This document shows, piece by piece, positions 9,796 to 21,993 of a DNA stretch of 64,000 bases. The notes under the pieces are model-generated. The model did not search any database and had not been told where the DNA came from. It saw only the letters and a list, made by a program, of their open reading frames with translations. The DNA is from Hydractinia symbiolongicarpus. Taxonomy: Eukaryota > Cnidaria > Hydrozoa > Anthoathecata > Hydractiniidae. Positions within the stretch are counted from its first letter, which is position 1. Each line of letters begins with the position of its first letter. Where the stretch lies: NCBI RefSeq assembly GCF_029227915.1, contig NC_079883.1:17362001-17426000 (forward strand). Reading direction: 5' to 3'. The position numbers and the translations under genes are program-made.

Positions 9796-9814
9796 CTAAA
9801 GGCCATGCCTTTAG
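9796..9814 (+). other. 8-bp-arm hairpin CTAAAGGC-CAT-GCCTTTAG (representative)
   Basis: The 6-bp loss that makes the 176-bp monomers removes ATTACA from the junction GGCCATATTACAGCCTTT. It leaves arms CTAAAGGC and GCCTTTAG around a 3-base spacer. In ordinary junctions the arms are AAAGGC and GCCTTT with a 9-base loop. The same tight hairpin is at 10854-10872 and in other monomers preceded by GGCAGCTAAAGG. Outer GGCCTCTA and TAGAGGCC offer an alternative pairing. Confidence 0.8.
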
Positions 9815-10134
9815 AGGCCTGTACACGTGGCTGACTGTGTTATAAAGCCGTGGCGCATTGGAAAACCACTTGGGACGTCGTAATCCGTTGAGAGTGGAAG
9901 GATTAGACCAATGGTAACCTGCGCAGGCACGTGCAACCACGTGATATACGTGTAAGGCCTTTATTAGGGTGCAAGAGGCTATATTACAGATCTTAGGGGC
10001 CTGTACACGTGACTGACGCTGTTATAAAGCCATGGCGCGTAGTCCTGTGGAAGGATAAGACCAATGATAACCTGCGCAGGCACGTGCTACCACGTGATAT
10101 ACGTGTAAGGCCTTTATTAGGGTACAAGAGGCTA

Positions 10135-11192
10135 TATTACAGACCTTAGGTGCCTGTACACGTGTTTGACGGTGTTGTGAAGCCGTGGCGATATGGAAAA
10201 CAACTTGGGACGTCGTAGTCCTTTGAGAGTGGAGGGATTAGACCGATAGTAACTTGCGCAGGCACGTGGAACAGCGCAATTTGTGTGTACGGCCTTTATT
10301 AGGCTGCAAAAGGTCATATTACAGCCTTTGGAGGCCTGTACACGTGGTTGACTGTGTTATAAAGCTGTGGCGCAATTGCAAACAACTTGGGCCGTCGTAG
10401 TCCATTGAGAGTGGAAGGATTACACCAATGCTAACCTGCACAGGCACGTGCAACCACGTGATATACGTGTAAGGCCTTTATTATGGGTACAAGAGGCTAT
10501 ATTACAGCCCTTAGGGGTCTGTACCTGTAATTGACGGCGTTATAACGCCATGACAAAATGGTAAACAACTTGGGACGTCGTAGTCCATTGAGAGTGGAAG
10601 GATTAGACCAATAGTAACCTGCGCAGCCACGTGGAACAACGCGAATTGGGTGTACGGCTTTTATTAGGCTGCAAAAGGTCATATTACAGCCTTTAGAGAC
10701 CTGTACACGTGGTTGACGGTGTTATAAAGCTGTGGCGCAATTGCAAACAACTTGGGACGTCGTAGTCCATTGTGAGTACATGGACTAGTCCGATCATAAC
10801 TTGCGCAGGCAAGTGGATCTACGTGATTCATGTGTACTGCCTCTATTAGGCAGCTAAAGGCCATGCCTTTAGAGGCCTGTACACGTGGCTGACTGTGTTA
10901 TAAAGCCGTGGCGCATTGGAAAACCACTTGGGACGTCGTAATCCGTTGAGAGTGGAAGGATTACACCAATGCTAACCTGTGCAGGCACGTGCAACCACGT
11001 GATATACGTGTAAGGCCTTTATTAGGGTACAAGAGGCTATATTACAGACCTTAGGGGCCTGTACACGTGACTGACGCTGTTATAAAGCCATTTCGCGTAG
11101 TCCTGTGGAAGGATAAGACCAATGATAACCTGCGCAGGCACGTGCTACCACGTGATATACGTGTAAGGCCTTTATTAGGGTACAAGAGGCTA
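10135..11192 (+). repeat. 6-element HOR (1058 bp)
   Basis: Monomers start at 10135, 10317, 10500, 10682, 10864 and 11040, with lengths 182, 183, 182, 182, 176 and 153 bp. This order (GTGAAG type, ATTATGGG type, CCTGTAATTG type, ACTAGT type, 176, 153) is the core that also forms part of the 1780-bp HOR further right. Copy B has it at 58652-59709. Confidence 0.88.
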
Positions 11193-13890
11193 TATTACAG
11201 ACCTTAGGTGCCTGTACACGTGTTTGACGGTGTTGTGAAGCCGTGGCGATATGGAAAACAACTTGGGACGTCGTAGTCCTTTGAGAGTGGAGGGATTAGA
11301 CCGATCGTAACTCGCGCAGGCACGTGGAACAGCGCAATTTGTGTGTACGGCCTTTATTAGGCTGCAAAAGGTCATATTACAGCCTTTGGAGGCCTGTACA
11401 CGTGGTTGACGGTGTTATAAAGCTGTGGCGCAATGGAAAACGACTTGGGACGTCGTAGTCCATTGAGAGTGGAAGGATAGGACCAATAATAACCAGCGCA
11501 GGCACGTGCAACCACGTGATATACGTGTAAGGCCTTTACTAGGGTACAAGAGGCTATATTGCAGACCTTAGGGGCCTGTACCAGTAATTGACGGCGTTAT
11601 AACGCCATGACACCATGGTAAAAAACTTGGAACTTTGTATTCCATTGAGAGTGGAAGGATTTGACCAATAGTAACCTGCGCAGGCACGTGGAACAACGCG
11701 AATTGGGTGTACGGCCTTTATTAGGCTGCAAAAGGTCATATTACAGCCTTTAGAGACCTGTACACGTAGTTGACGGTGTTATAAAGCTGTGGCGCAATTG
11801 CAAACAACTTGGGACATCGTAGTCCATTGAGAGTGGAAGGATAGGACCAATGATAACCAGCGCAGGCACGTGCAACCACGTGATATACGTGTAAGGCCTT
11901 TACTAGGGTACAAGAGGCTATATTACAGACCTTAGGGGCCTGTACACGTGACTGACGCTGTTATAAAGCCATGGCGCAATGGAAAACCACTTGGGACGTC
12001 GTAGTCCATTGAGAGTGGAAGGATTAGACCGTTGGTAACCTGCGCAGGCACGTGGAACAACGTGATTTATGTATACGTACTTTTAATTGGCCACAAAAGG
12101 CGATATTACAGACATTAGGGGCCTGTACACGTGACTGACGCTGTTATAAAGCCATGGCGCAATGGAAAACCACTTGGGACGTCGTAGTCCATTGAGTGTG
12201 GAAGGATTAGACCGTTGGTAACCTGCGCAGGCACGTGGAACAACGTGATTTATGTATACGGACTTTTAATTGGCCGCAAAAGGCCACATTACCGACTTTA
12301 GGGGCCAGGACACGTGTTTGACAGTGTTGTAAAGCCGTGGCGATATGGAAAACAACTTGGGACGTCGTAGTACTTTGAGAGTGGAAGGATAAGACCAATG
12401 ATAACCTGCGCAGGCACGTGCAACCACGTGATATACGTGTAAGGCCTTTATTAGGGTACAAGAGGCTATATTACAGACCTTAGGGGCCTGTACCAGTAAT
12501 TGACGGCGTTATAACGCCATGACACCATGGTAAAAAACTTGGGACGTTGTAGTCCATTGAGAGTGGAAGGATTTGACCAATAGTAACCTGCGCAGGCACT
12601 TGGAACAACGCGAATTGGGTGTACGGCCTTTATTAGGCTGCAAAAGGTCATATTACAGACTTTAGAGACCTGTACACGTAGTTGACAGTGTTGTAAAGCC
12701 GTGGCGATATGGGAAACAACTTGGGACGTCGTAGTACTTTGAGAGTGGAAGGATAAGACCAATGATAACCTGCGCAGGCACGTGCAACCACGTGATATAC
12801 GTGTAAGGCCTTTATTAGGGTACAAGAGGCTATATTACAGACCTTAGGGGCCTGTACCAGTAATTGACGGCGTTATAACGCCATGACACCATGGTAAAAA
12901 ACTTGGGACGTTGTAGTCCATTGAGAGTGGAAGGATTTGACCAATAGTAACCTGCGCAGGCACTTGGAACAACGCGAATTGGGTGTACGGCCTTTATTAG
13001 GCTGCAAAAGGTCATATTACAGACTTTAGAGACCTGTACACGTAGTTGACAGTGTTGTAAAGCCGTGGCGATATGGGAAACAACTTGGGACGTCGTAGTC
13101 CTTTTAGAGTGGAAGGATTACACCAATGCTAACCTGCGCAGGCACGTGCAACCACGTGATAAACGTGTAAGGCCTTTATTATGGGTACAAGAGGCTATAT
13201 TACAGCCCTTAGGGGCCTGTACTTGTAATTGACGGCGTTATAACGCCATGACACAATGGTAAACAACTTGGGACGCCGTAGTCCGTTGAGAGTGGAAGGA
13301 TTAGACCAATAGTAACCTGCGCAGGCACGTGGTACAACGCGAATTGGGTGTACGGCCTTTATTAGGCTGCAAAAGGTCATGTTACAGTCTTTAGAGACCT
13401 GTACACGTGGTTGACGGTGTTATAAAGCTGTGGTGCAATTGCAAACAACTTGGGACGTCGTAGTCCATTGTGAGTACATGGACTAGTCCGATCATAACTT
13501 GCGCAGGCAATTGGATCTACGTGATTCATGTGTACGGCCTCTATTAGGCAGCTAAAGGCCATGCCTTTAGAGGCCTGTACACGTGGCTGACTGTGTTATA
13601 AAGCCGTGGCGCATTGGAAAACCACTTGGGACGTCGTAATCCGTTGAGAGTGGAAGGATTACACCAATGCTAACCTGTGCAGGCACGTGCAACCACGTGA
13701 TATACGTGTAAGGCCTTTATTAGGGTACAAGAGGCTATATTACAGACCTTAGGGGCCTGTACACGTGACTGACGCTGTTATAAAGCCATTTCGCGTAGTC
13801 CTGTGGAAGGATAAGACCAATGATAACCTGCGCGGGCACGTGCTACCACGTGATATACGTGTAAGGCCTTTATTAGGGTACAAGAGGCTA
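11193..13890 (+). repeat. Composite block (2698 bp)
   Basis: It begins and ends at equivalent GTGAAG-type monomers (11193 and 13891). Inside are monomers reading GGATAGGACCAATGATAACCAG, CCAGTAATTG types (11557, 12469, 12833), two 183-bp monomers with an extra T (11921 and 12104) and an ACTAGT/176/153 module from 13380. The two extra-T monomers are consecutive GGAAC types, a break in alternation. Copy B has the same block 364 bp shorter (59710-62043). Confidence 0.83.
12469..13098 (+). repeat. Recent 364-bp dimer duplication in copy A
   Basis: 12469-12832 is repeated from 12833 to about 13098 with essentially the same bases. Both copies include the CCAGTAATTG monomer and the partner starting TATTACAGACTTTAGAGACC. 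Copy B has this dimer once (60986 onward), so one dimer was gained here or lost there after the large duplication. Confidence 0.87.
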
Positions 13891-15164
13891 TATTACAGAC
13901 CTTAGGTGCCTGTACATGTGTTTGACGGTGTTGTGAAGCCGTGGCGATATGGAAAACAACTTGGGACGTCGTAGTCCTTTGAGAGTGGAGGGATTAGACC
14001 GATCGTAACTCGCACAGGCACGTGGAACAGCGCAATTTGTGTGTACGGCCTTTATTAAGCTGCAAAATGTCATATTACAGCCTTTGGAGGCCTGTACACG
14101 TGGTTGACGGTGTTATAAAGCTGTGGCGCAATGGAAAACGACTTGGGACGTCGTAGTCCATTGAGAGTGGAAGGATAGGACCAATGATAACCAGCGCAGG
14201 CACGTGCAACCACGTGATATACGTGTAAGGCCTTTACTAGGGTACAAGAGGCTATATTACAGACCTTAGGGGCCTGTACCAGTAATTGACGGCGTTATAA
14301 CGCCATGACACCATAGTAAAAAACTTGGAACTTTGTAGTCCATTGAGAGTGGAAGGATTTGACCAATAGTAACTTGCGCAGGCACGTGGAACAACGCGAA
14401 TTGGGTGTACGGCCTTTATTAGGCTGCAAAAGGTCATATTACAGCCTTTAGAGACCTGTACACGTAGTTGACGGTGTTATAAAGCTGTGGCGCAATTGCA
14501 AACAACTTGGAACATCGTAGTCCATTGAGAGTGGAAGGATAGGACCAATGATAACCAGCGCAGGCACGTGCAACCACGTGATATACGTGTAAGGCCTTTA
14601 CTAGGGTACAAGAGGCTATATTACAGACCTTAGGGGCCTGTACACGTGACCGACGCTGTTATAAAGCCATGGCGCAATGGAAAACCACTTGGGACGTCGT
14701 AGTCCATTGAGAGTGGAAGGATTAGACCATTGGTAACCTGCGCAGGCACGTGGAACTACGTGATTTATGTATACGGACTTTAATTGGCCGCAAAAGGCCA
14801 TATTACAGCCTTTAAGGGCCAGTACACGTGTTTGACGGTGTTGTAAAGCCGTGGCGATATGGAAAACAACTTGGGACGTCGTAGTCCTTTAAGAGTGGAA
14901 GGATAAGACCAATGATAACCTGCGCAGGCACGTGCAACCACGTGATATACGTGTAAGGCCTTTATTAGGGTGCAAGTGGCTATATTACAGACCTTAGGGG
15001 CCTGTCCACGTGACTGACGCTGTTATAAAGCCATGGCGCAATGGAAAACCACTTGGGACATCGTAGTCCATTGAGAGTGGAAGGATAGGACCAATGATAA
15101 CCAGCGCAGGCACGTGCAACCACGTGATATACGTGTAAGGCCTTTACTAGGGTACAAGAGGCTA
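13891..15164 (+). repeat. Seven 182-bp monomers, dimeric
   Basis: Starts at 13891, 14073, 14255, 14437, 14619, 14801 and 14983. All are full length. The two families alternate, with GGATAGGACC/AACCAG-type monomers in the GCAAC positions. The monomer at 14983 follows a GTGCAAGTGGC end and is fused to a GGATAGGACC right half. Matched in copy B from 62044. Confidence 0.82.
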
Positions 15165-17520
15165 TATTACAGACCTTAGGGGCCTGTACACGTGACCGAC
15201 GCTGTTATAAAGCCATGGCGCAATGGAAAACCACTTGGGACGTCGTAGTCCATTGAGAGTGGAAGGATTAGACCATTGGTAACCTGCGCAGGCACGTGGA
15301 ACAACGTGATTTATGTATACGGACTTTAATTGGCCGCAAAAGGCCATATTACAGCCTTTAAGGGCCAGTACACGTGTTTGACGGTGTTGTAAAGCCGTGG
15401 CGATATGGAAAACAACTTGGGACATCGTAGTCCTTTGAGAGTGGAAGGATAAGAACAATGATAACCTGCGCAGGCACGTGCAACCACGTGATATACGTGT
15501 AAGGCCTTTATTAGAGTGCAAGAGGCTATATTACAGACCTTAGGGGCCTGTCCACGTGACTGACGCTGTTATAAAGCCATGGCGCAATGGAAAACCACTT
15601 GGGACGTCGTAGTCTATTGAGAGTGGAAGGATTAGACCGATCGTAACTCGCCCATGCACGTGGAACAACGTGATTTATGTATACGGACTTTAATTGGCCG
15701 CAAAAGGCCATATTACAGCCTTTAGAGACCTGTACACGTGGTTGACGGTGTTATAAAGCTGTGGCGCAATTGAAAACAACTTGGGACGTCGTAGTCCATT
15801 GTGAGTACATGGACTAGTCCGATCATAACTTGCGCAGGCAAGTGGATCTACGTGATTCATGTGTACGGCCTCTATTAGGCAGCAAAAGGCCATGCCTTTA
15901 CAGGCCTGTACACGTGGCTGACTGTGTTATAAAGCCGTGGCGCATTGGAAAACGACTTGGGACGTCGTAGTCCATTGAGAGTGGAAGGATTAGACCAATG
16001 GTAACCTGCGCAGGCACGTGCAACCACGTGATATACGTGTAAGTCCTTTATTAGGGTACAAGAGGCTATATTACAGACCTTAGGGGCCTGTACACGTGAC
16101 TGACGCTGTTATAAAGCCATGGCGCAATGGAAAACCACTTGGGACGTCGTAGTCCATTGACAGTGGAAGGATTAGACCGTTGGTAACCTGCGCAGGGACG
16201 TGGAACAACGTGATTTATGTATACAGACTTTTAATTGGCAGCAAAAGGCCATATTAGAGCCTTTAGGGGCCAGGACACGTGTTTGACAGTGTTGTAAAGC
16301 CGTGGCGATATGGAAAACAACTTGGGACGTCGTAGTACTTAGAGAGTGGAAGGATAAGACCAATGATAACCTGCGCAGGCACGTGCAACCACGTGATATA
16401 CGTGTAAGGCCTTTATTAGGGTACAAGAGGCTATATTACAGACCTTAGGGGCCTGTACCAGTAATTGACGGCGTTATAACGCCATGACACCATGGTAAAA
16501 AACTTGGGACGTTGTAGTCCATTGAGAGTGGAAGGATTTGACCAATAGTAACCTGCGCAGGCACTTGGAACAACGCGAATTGGGTGTACGGCCTTTATTA
16601 GGCTGCAAAAGGTCATATTACAGACTTTAGAGACCTGTACACGTAGTTGACAGTGTTGTAAAGCCGTGGCGATATGGGAAACAACTTGGGACGTCGTAGT
16701 CCTTTTAGAGTGGAAAGATTACACCAATGCTAACCTGCGCAGGCACGTGCAACCACGTGATATACGTGTAAGGCCTTTATTATGGGTACAAGAGGCTATA
16801 TTACAGCCCTTAGGGGCCTGTACATGTAATTGACGGCGTTATAACGCCATGACACAATGGTAAACAACTTGGGACGCCGTAGTCCGTTGAGAGTGGAAGG
16901 ATTAGACCAATAGTAACCTGCGCAGGCACGTGGTACAACGCGAATTGGGTGTACGGCTTTTATTAGGCTGCAAAAGGTCATATTACAGTCTTTAGAGACC
17001 TGTACACGTGGTTGACGGTGTTATAAAGCTGTGGCGCAATTGCAAACAACTTGGGACGTCGTAGTTCATTGTGAGTACATGGACTAGTCCGATCATAACT
17101 TGCGCAGGCAAGTGGATCTACGTGATTCATGTGTACGGCCTCTATTAGGCAGCAAAATGGCATGCATTTAGAGGCCTGTACACGTGGCTGACTGTGTTAT
17201 AAAGCCGTGGCGCATTGGAAAACCACTTGGGACGTCGTAATCCGTTGAGAGTGGAAGGATTACACCAATGCTAACCTGTGCAGGCACGTGCAACCACGTG
17301 ATATACGTGTAAGGCTTTTATTAGGCTGCAAGAGGCCATATTGCAGTCGTTAGAGGCATGTACTCGTAGTTAACGGTGTTATAACGCCATGGCGCAATGG
17401 AAAACGACTTGGGATGTCGTAGTCCATTGAGAGTGGAAAGATAGGACCAATGATAACCAGCGCAGGCACGTGCAACCACGTGATATACGTGTAAGGCCTT
17501 TACTAGGGTACAAGAGGCTA
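15165..17520 (+). repeat. Composite HOR unit (2356 bp), copy 1
   Basis: Starts at 15165, 15347, 15529, 15711, 15893, 16069, 16252, 16434, 16616, 16799, 16981, 17163 and 17339. It has two ACTAGT/176 pairs (15711 and 16981) and extra-T 183-bp monomers. The next unit from 17521 repeats the same first monomers. The tail matches the later unit at offset 2720 instead of 2356, because that unit holds two additional monomers. Confidence 0.82.
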
Positions 17521-20213
17521 TATTACAGACCTTAGGGGCCTGTACACGTGACCGACGCTGTTATAAAGCCATGGCGCAATGGAAAACCACTTGGGACGTC
17601 GTAGTCCATTGAGAGTGGAAGGATTAGACCATTGGTAACCTGCGCAGGCACGTGGAACAACGTGATTTATGTATACGGACTTTAATTGGCCGCAAAAGGC
17701 CATATTACAGCCTTTAAGGGCCAGTACACGTGTTTGACGGTGTTGTAAAGCCGTGGCGATATGGAAAACAACTTGGGACGTCGTAGTCCTTTGAGAGTGG
17801 AAGGATAAGACCAATGATAACCTGCGCAGGCACGTGCAACCACGTGGTATACGTGTAAGGCCTTTATTAGAGTGCAACAGGCTATATTACAGACCTTAGG
17901 GGCCTGTCCACGTGACTGACGCTGTTATAAAGCCATGGCGCAATGGAAAACCACTTGGGACGTCGTAGTCTATTGAGAGTGGAAGGATTAGACCATTGGT
18001 AACTTGCGCAGGCACGTGAAACAAAGTGATTTGTGTATGCGGACTTTAATTGGCCGCAAAAGGCCATATTACAGCCTTTAGGGGCCAGTACACGTGTTTG
18101 ACGGTGTTGTAAAGCCGTGGCGATATGAAAAACAACTTGGGACGTCGTAGTCCTTTGAGAGTGGAAGGATAAGACCAATGATAACCTGCGCAGGCACGTG
18201 CAACCACGTGATATACGTGTAAGGCCTTTATTAGGGTACAAGAGGCTATATTACAGACCTTAGGGGCCTGTACACGTGTTTGACGGTGTTGTAAAGCCGT
18301 GGCGATATGGAAAACAACTTGGGACGTCGTAGTCCATTGTGAGTACATGGACTAGTCCGATCATAACTTGCGCAGGCAAGTGGATCTACGTGATTCATGT
18401 GTACGGCCTCTATTAGGCAGCAAAAGGCCATGCCTTTACAGGCCTGTACACGTGGCTGACTGTGTTATAAAGCCGTGGCGCATTGGAAAACCACTTGGGA
18501 CGTCATAATCCGTTGAGAGTGGAAGGATTACACCAATGCTAACCTGTGCAGGCACGTGCAACCACGTGATATACGTGTAAGGCCTTTATTAGGCTGCAAG
18601 AGGCCATATTGCAGTCGTTAGAGGCATGTACTCGTAGTTAACGGTGTTATAACGCCATGGCGCAATGGAAAACGACTTGGGACGTCGTAGTCCATTGAGA
18701 GTGGAAGGATTAGACCAATGGTAACCTGCGCAGGCACGTGCAACCACGTGATATACGTGTAAGTCCTTTATTAGGGTACAAGAGGCTATATTACAGACCT
18801 TAGGGGCCTGTCCACGTGACTGACGCTGTTATAAAGCCATGGCGCAATGGAAAACCACTTGGGACGTCGTAGTCCATTGACAGTGGAAGGATTAGACCGT
18901 TGGTAACCTGCGCAGGCACGTGGAACAACGTGATTTATGTATACAGACTTTTAATTGGCCGCAAAAGGCCATATTAGAGCCTTTAGGGGCCAGGACACGT
19001 GTTTGACAGTGTTGTAAAGCCGTGGCGATATGGAAAACAACTTGGGACGTCGTAGTACTTAGAGAGTGGAAGGATAAGACCAATGATAACCTGCGCAGGC
19101 ACGTGCAACCACGTGATATACGTGTAAGGCCTTTATTAGGGTACAAGAGGCTATATTACAGACCTTAGGGGCCTGTACCAGTAATTGACGGCGTTATAAC
19201 GCCATGACACCATGGTAAAAAACTTGGGACGTTGTAGTCCATTGAGAGTGGAAGGATTTGACCAATAGTAACCTGCGCAGGCACTTGGAACAACGCGAAT
19301 TGGGTGTACGGCCTTTATTAGGCTGAAAAAGGTCATATTACAGCCTTTGGAGGCCTGTACACGTGGTTGACAGTGTTGTAAAGCCGTGGCGATATGGGAA
19401 ACAACTTGGGACGTCGTAGTCCTTTTAGAGTGGAAGGATTACACCAATGCTAACCTGCGCAGGCACGTGCAACCACGTGATATACGTGTAAGGCCTTTAT
19501 TATGGGTACAAGAGGCTATATTACAGCCCTTAGGGGCCTGTACATGTAATTGACGGCGTTATAACGCCATGACACAATGGTAAACAACTTGGGACGTCGT
19601 AGTCCATTGAGAGTGGAAGGATTAGACCAATAGTAACCTGCGCAGGCACGTGGAACAACGCGAATTTGGTGTACGGCCTTTATTAGGCTGCAAAAGGTCA
19701 TATTACAGCCTTTAGAGACCTGTACACGTGGTTGACGGTGTTATAAAGCTATGGCGCAATTGCAAACAACTTGGGACGTCGTAGTCCATTGTGAGTACAT
19801 GGACTAGTCCGATCATAACTTGCGCAGGCAAGTGGATCTACGTGATTCATGTGTACGGCCTCTATTAGGCAGCTAAAGGCCATGCCTTTAGAGGCCTGTA
19901 CACGTGGCTGACTGTGTTATAAAGCCGTGGCGCATTGGAAAACCACTTGGGACGTCGTAATCCGTTGAGAGTGCAGGCACGTGCAACCACGTGATATACG
20001 TGTAAGGCTTTTATTAGGCTGCAAGAGGCCATATTGCAATCGTTAGAGGCATGTATTCGTAGTTAACGGTGTTATAACGCCATGGCGCAATGGAAAACGA
20101 CTTGGGACGTCGTAGTCCATTGAGAGTGGAAGGATAGGACCAATGATAACCAGCGCAGGCACGTGCAACCACGTGATATACGTGTAAGGCCTTTACTAGG
20201 GTACAAGAGGCTA
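17521..20213 (+). repeat. Composite HOR unit, copy 2 (2693 bp)
   Basis: Starts at 17521, 17703, 17885, 18067, 18249, 18431, 18607, 18789, 18972, 19154, 19336, 19519, 19701, 19883 and 20032. Compared with copy 1 it adds one monomer before the ACTAGT monomer and one after the 176-bp monomer (18607, TATTGCAGTCGTTAGAGGC). The ACTAGT monomer at 18249 has a different left half (GTTTGACGGTGTTGTAAAG), so that subtype has been recombined onto a new front. Confidence 0.82.
19883..20031 (+). repeat. 149-bp doubly deleted monomer
   Basis: A 176-bp-type monomer with a further 27-bp loss: GAGAGTG is joined to CAGGCACGTGC. The lost segment is flanked by GTG on both sides, which fits a 3-bp microhomology deletion. 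The identical junction occurs at 29183-29331, so the two are one event that was later copied. Confidence 0.87.
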
Positions 20214-21993
20214 TATTACAGACCTTAGGGGCCTGTACCAGTAATTGACGGCGTTATAACGCCATGACACCATGGTAAAAAACTTGGGACGTTGTAGTCC
20301 ATTGAGAGTGGAAGGACTTGACCAATAGTAACCTGCGCAGGCACGTGGAACAACGCGAATTGGGTGTACGGCCTTTATTAGGCTGCAAAAGGTCATATTA
20401 CAGTCTTTAGAGACCTGTACACGTGGTTGACGGTGTTATAAAGCTGTGGCGCAATTGCAAACAACTTGGGACGTCGTAGTCCATTGTGAGTACATGGACT
20501 AGTCCGATTATAACTTGCACAGGCAAGTGGATCTACGTGATTCATGTGTACGGCCTCTATTAGGCAGCAAAAGGGCATGCATTTAGAGGCCTGTACACGT
20601 GGCTGACTGTGTTATAAAGCCGTGGCGCATTGGAAAACCACTTGGGACGTCGTAATCCGTTGAGACTGGAAGGATTAGACCAATGGTAACCTGCGCAGGC
20701 ACGTGCAACCACGCGATATACGTGTAAGGCCTTTATTAGGGTACAAGAGGCTATATTACAGACCTTAGGGGCCTGTACACGTGACTGACGCTGTTATAAA
20801 GCCATGGCGCGTAGTCCTGTGGAAGGATAAGACCAATGATAACCTGCACAGGCACGTGCTACCACGTGATATACGTGGAAGGCCTTTATTAGGGTACAAG
20901 AGGCAATATTACAGACCTTAGGTGCCTGTACACGTGTTTGACGGTGTTGTGAAGCCGTGGCGATATGGAAAACAACTTGGGACGTCGTAGTCCTTTGAGA
21001 GTGGAGGGATTAGACCGATCGTAACTCGCGCAGGCACGTGGAACAGCGCAATTTGTGTGTACGGCCTTTATTAGGCTGCAAAAGGTCATATTACAGCCTT
21101 TGGAGGCCTGTACACGTGGTTGACGGTGTTATAAAGCTGTGGCGCAATTGCAAACAACTTGGGACGTCGTAGTCCATTGAGAGTGGAAGGATTACACCAA
21201 TGCTAACCTGCGCAGGCACGTGCAACCACGTGATATACGTGTAAGGCCTTTATTATGGGTACAAGAGGCTATATTACAGCCATTAGGGGCCTGTACCTGT
21301 AATTGACGGCGTTATAACGCCATGACACAATGGTAAACAACTTGGGACGCCGTAGTCCGTTGAGAGTGGAAGGATTAGACCAATAGTAACCTGCGCAGGC
21401 ACGTGGTACAACGCCAATTGGGTGTACGGCTTTTATTTGGCTGCAAAAGGTCATATTACAGTCTTTAGAGACCTGTACACGTAGTTGACGGTGTTATAAA
21501 GCTGTGGCGCAATTGCAAACAGCTTGGGACGTCGTAGTCCATTGTGAGTACATGGACTAGTCCGATCATAACTTTCGCAGGCAAGTGGATCTACGTGATT
21601 CATGTGTACGGCCTCTATTAGGCAGCAAAAGGGCATGTATTTAGAGGCCTGTACACGTGGCTGACTGTGTTATAAAGCCGTGGTGCATTGGAAAACCACT
21701 TGGGACGTCGTAATCCGTTGAGAGTGGAAGGATTAGACCAATGCTAACCTGTGCAGGCACGTGCAACCACGTGATATACGTGTAAGGCTTTTATTAGGCT
21801 GCAAGAGGCCATATTGCAGTCGTTAGAGGCATGTATTCGTAGTTAACGGTGTTATAACGCCATGGCGCAATGGAAAACGACTTGGGACGTCGTAGTCCAT
21901 TGAGAGTGGAAGGATAGGACCAATGATAACCAGCGCAGGCACGTGCAACCACGTGATATACGTGTAAGGCCTTTACTAGGGTACAAGAGGCTA
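20214..21993 (+). repeat. 10-element HOR (1780 bp), copy 1
   Basis: Element lengths are 182, 182, 176, 153, 182, 183, 182, 182, 176 and 182 bp, totalling exactly 1780. Starts are 20214, 20396, 20578, 20754, 20907, 21089, 21272, 21454, 21636 and 21812. It contains two ACTAGT/176 pairs and one 153-bp monomer. The start box at 20907 is mutated in its flank (GGCAATATTACAG). Confidence 0.92.

Larger units (their letters stand above)
9442..10134 (+). repeat. 4-element HOR (693 bp)
   Basis: Elements of 182 (GTGAAG type), 182 (ACTAGT type), 176 and 153 bp. It is the short form of the 6-element unit that follows: two monomers of 183 and 182 bp are absent. In copy B it is at 57959-58651. Confidence 0.87.
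1..15847 (+). repeat. Large segmental duplication, copy A
   Basis: This stretch is repeated from 48814 to the right edge of the window. The offset is 48813 at the left end, then steps to 48449, 47721, 48517 and 48153 as whole monomers are gained or lost. Within each step the copies match base for base apart from scattered substitutions, for example C at 994 against T at 49807, C at 9758 against G at 58275, and T at 10518 against C at 59035. The match reaches both window edges, so the true segment is longer than seen. Confidence 0.93.

Noticed and set aside
11085-11110. TTCG-containing sites such as CATTTCGCGTAGTCC as CENP-B boxes
   Set aside because: The required A and the CGGG core are absent at the proper distances; likewise for TATTCGTG at 29480 and 38746.
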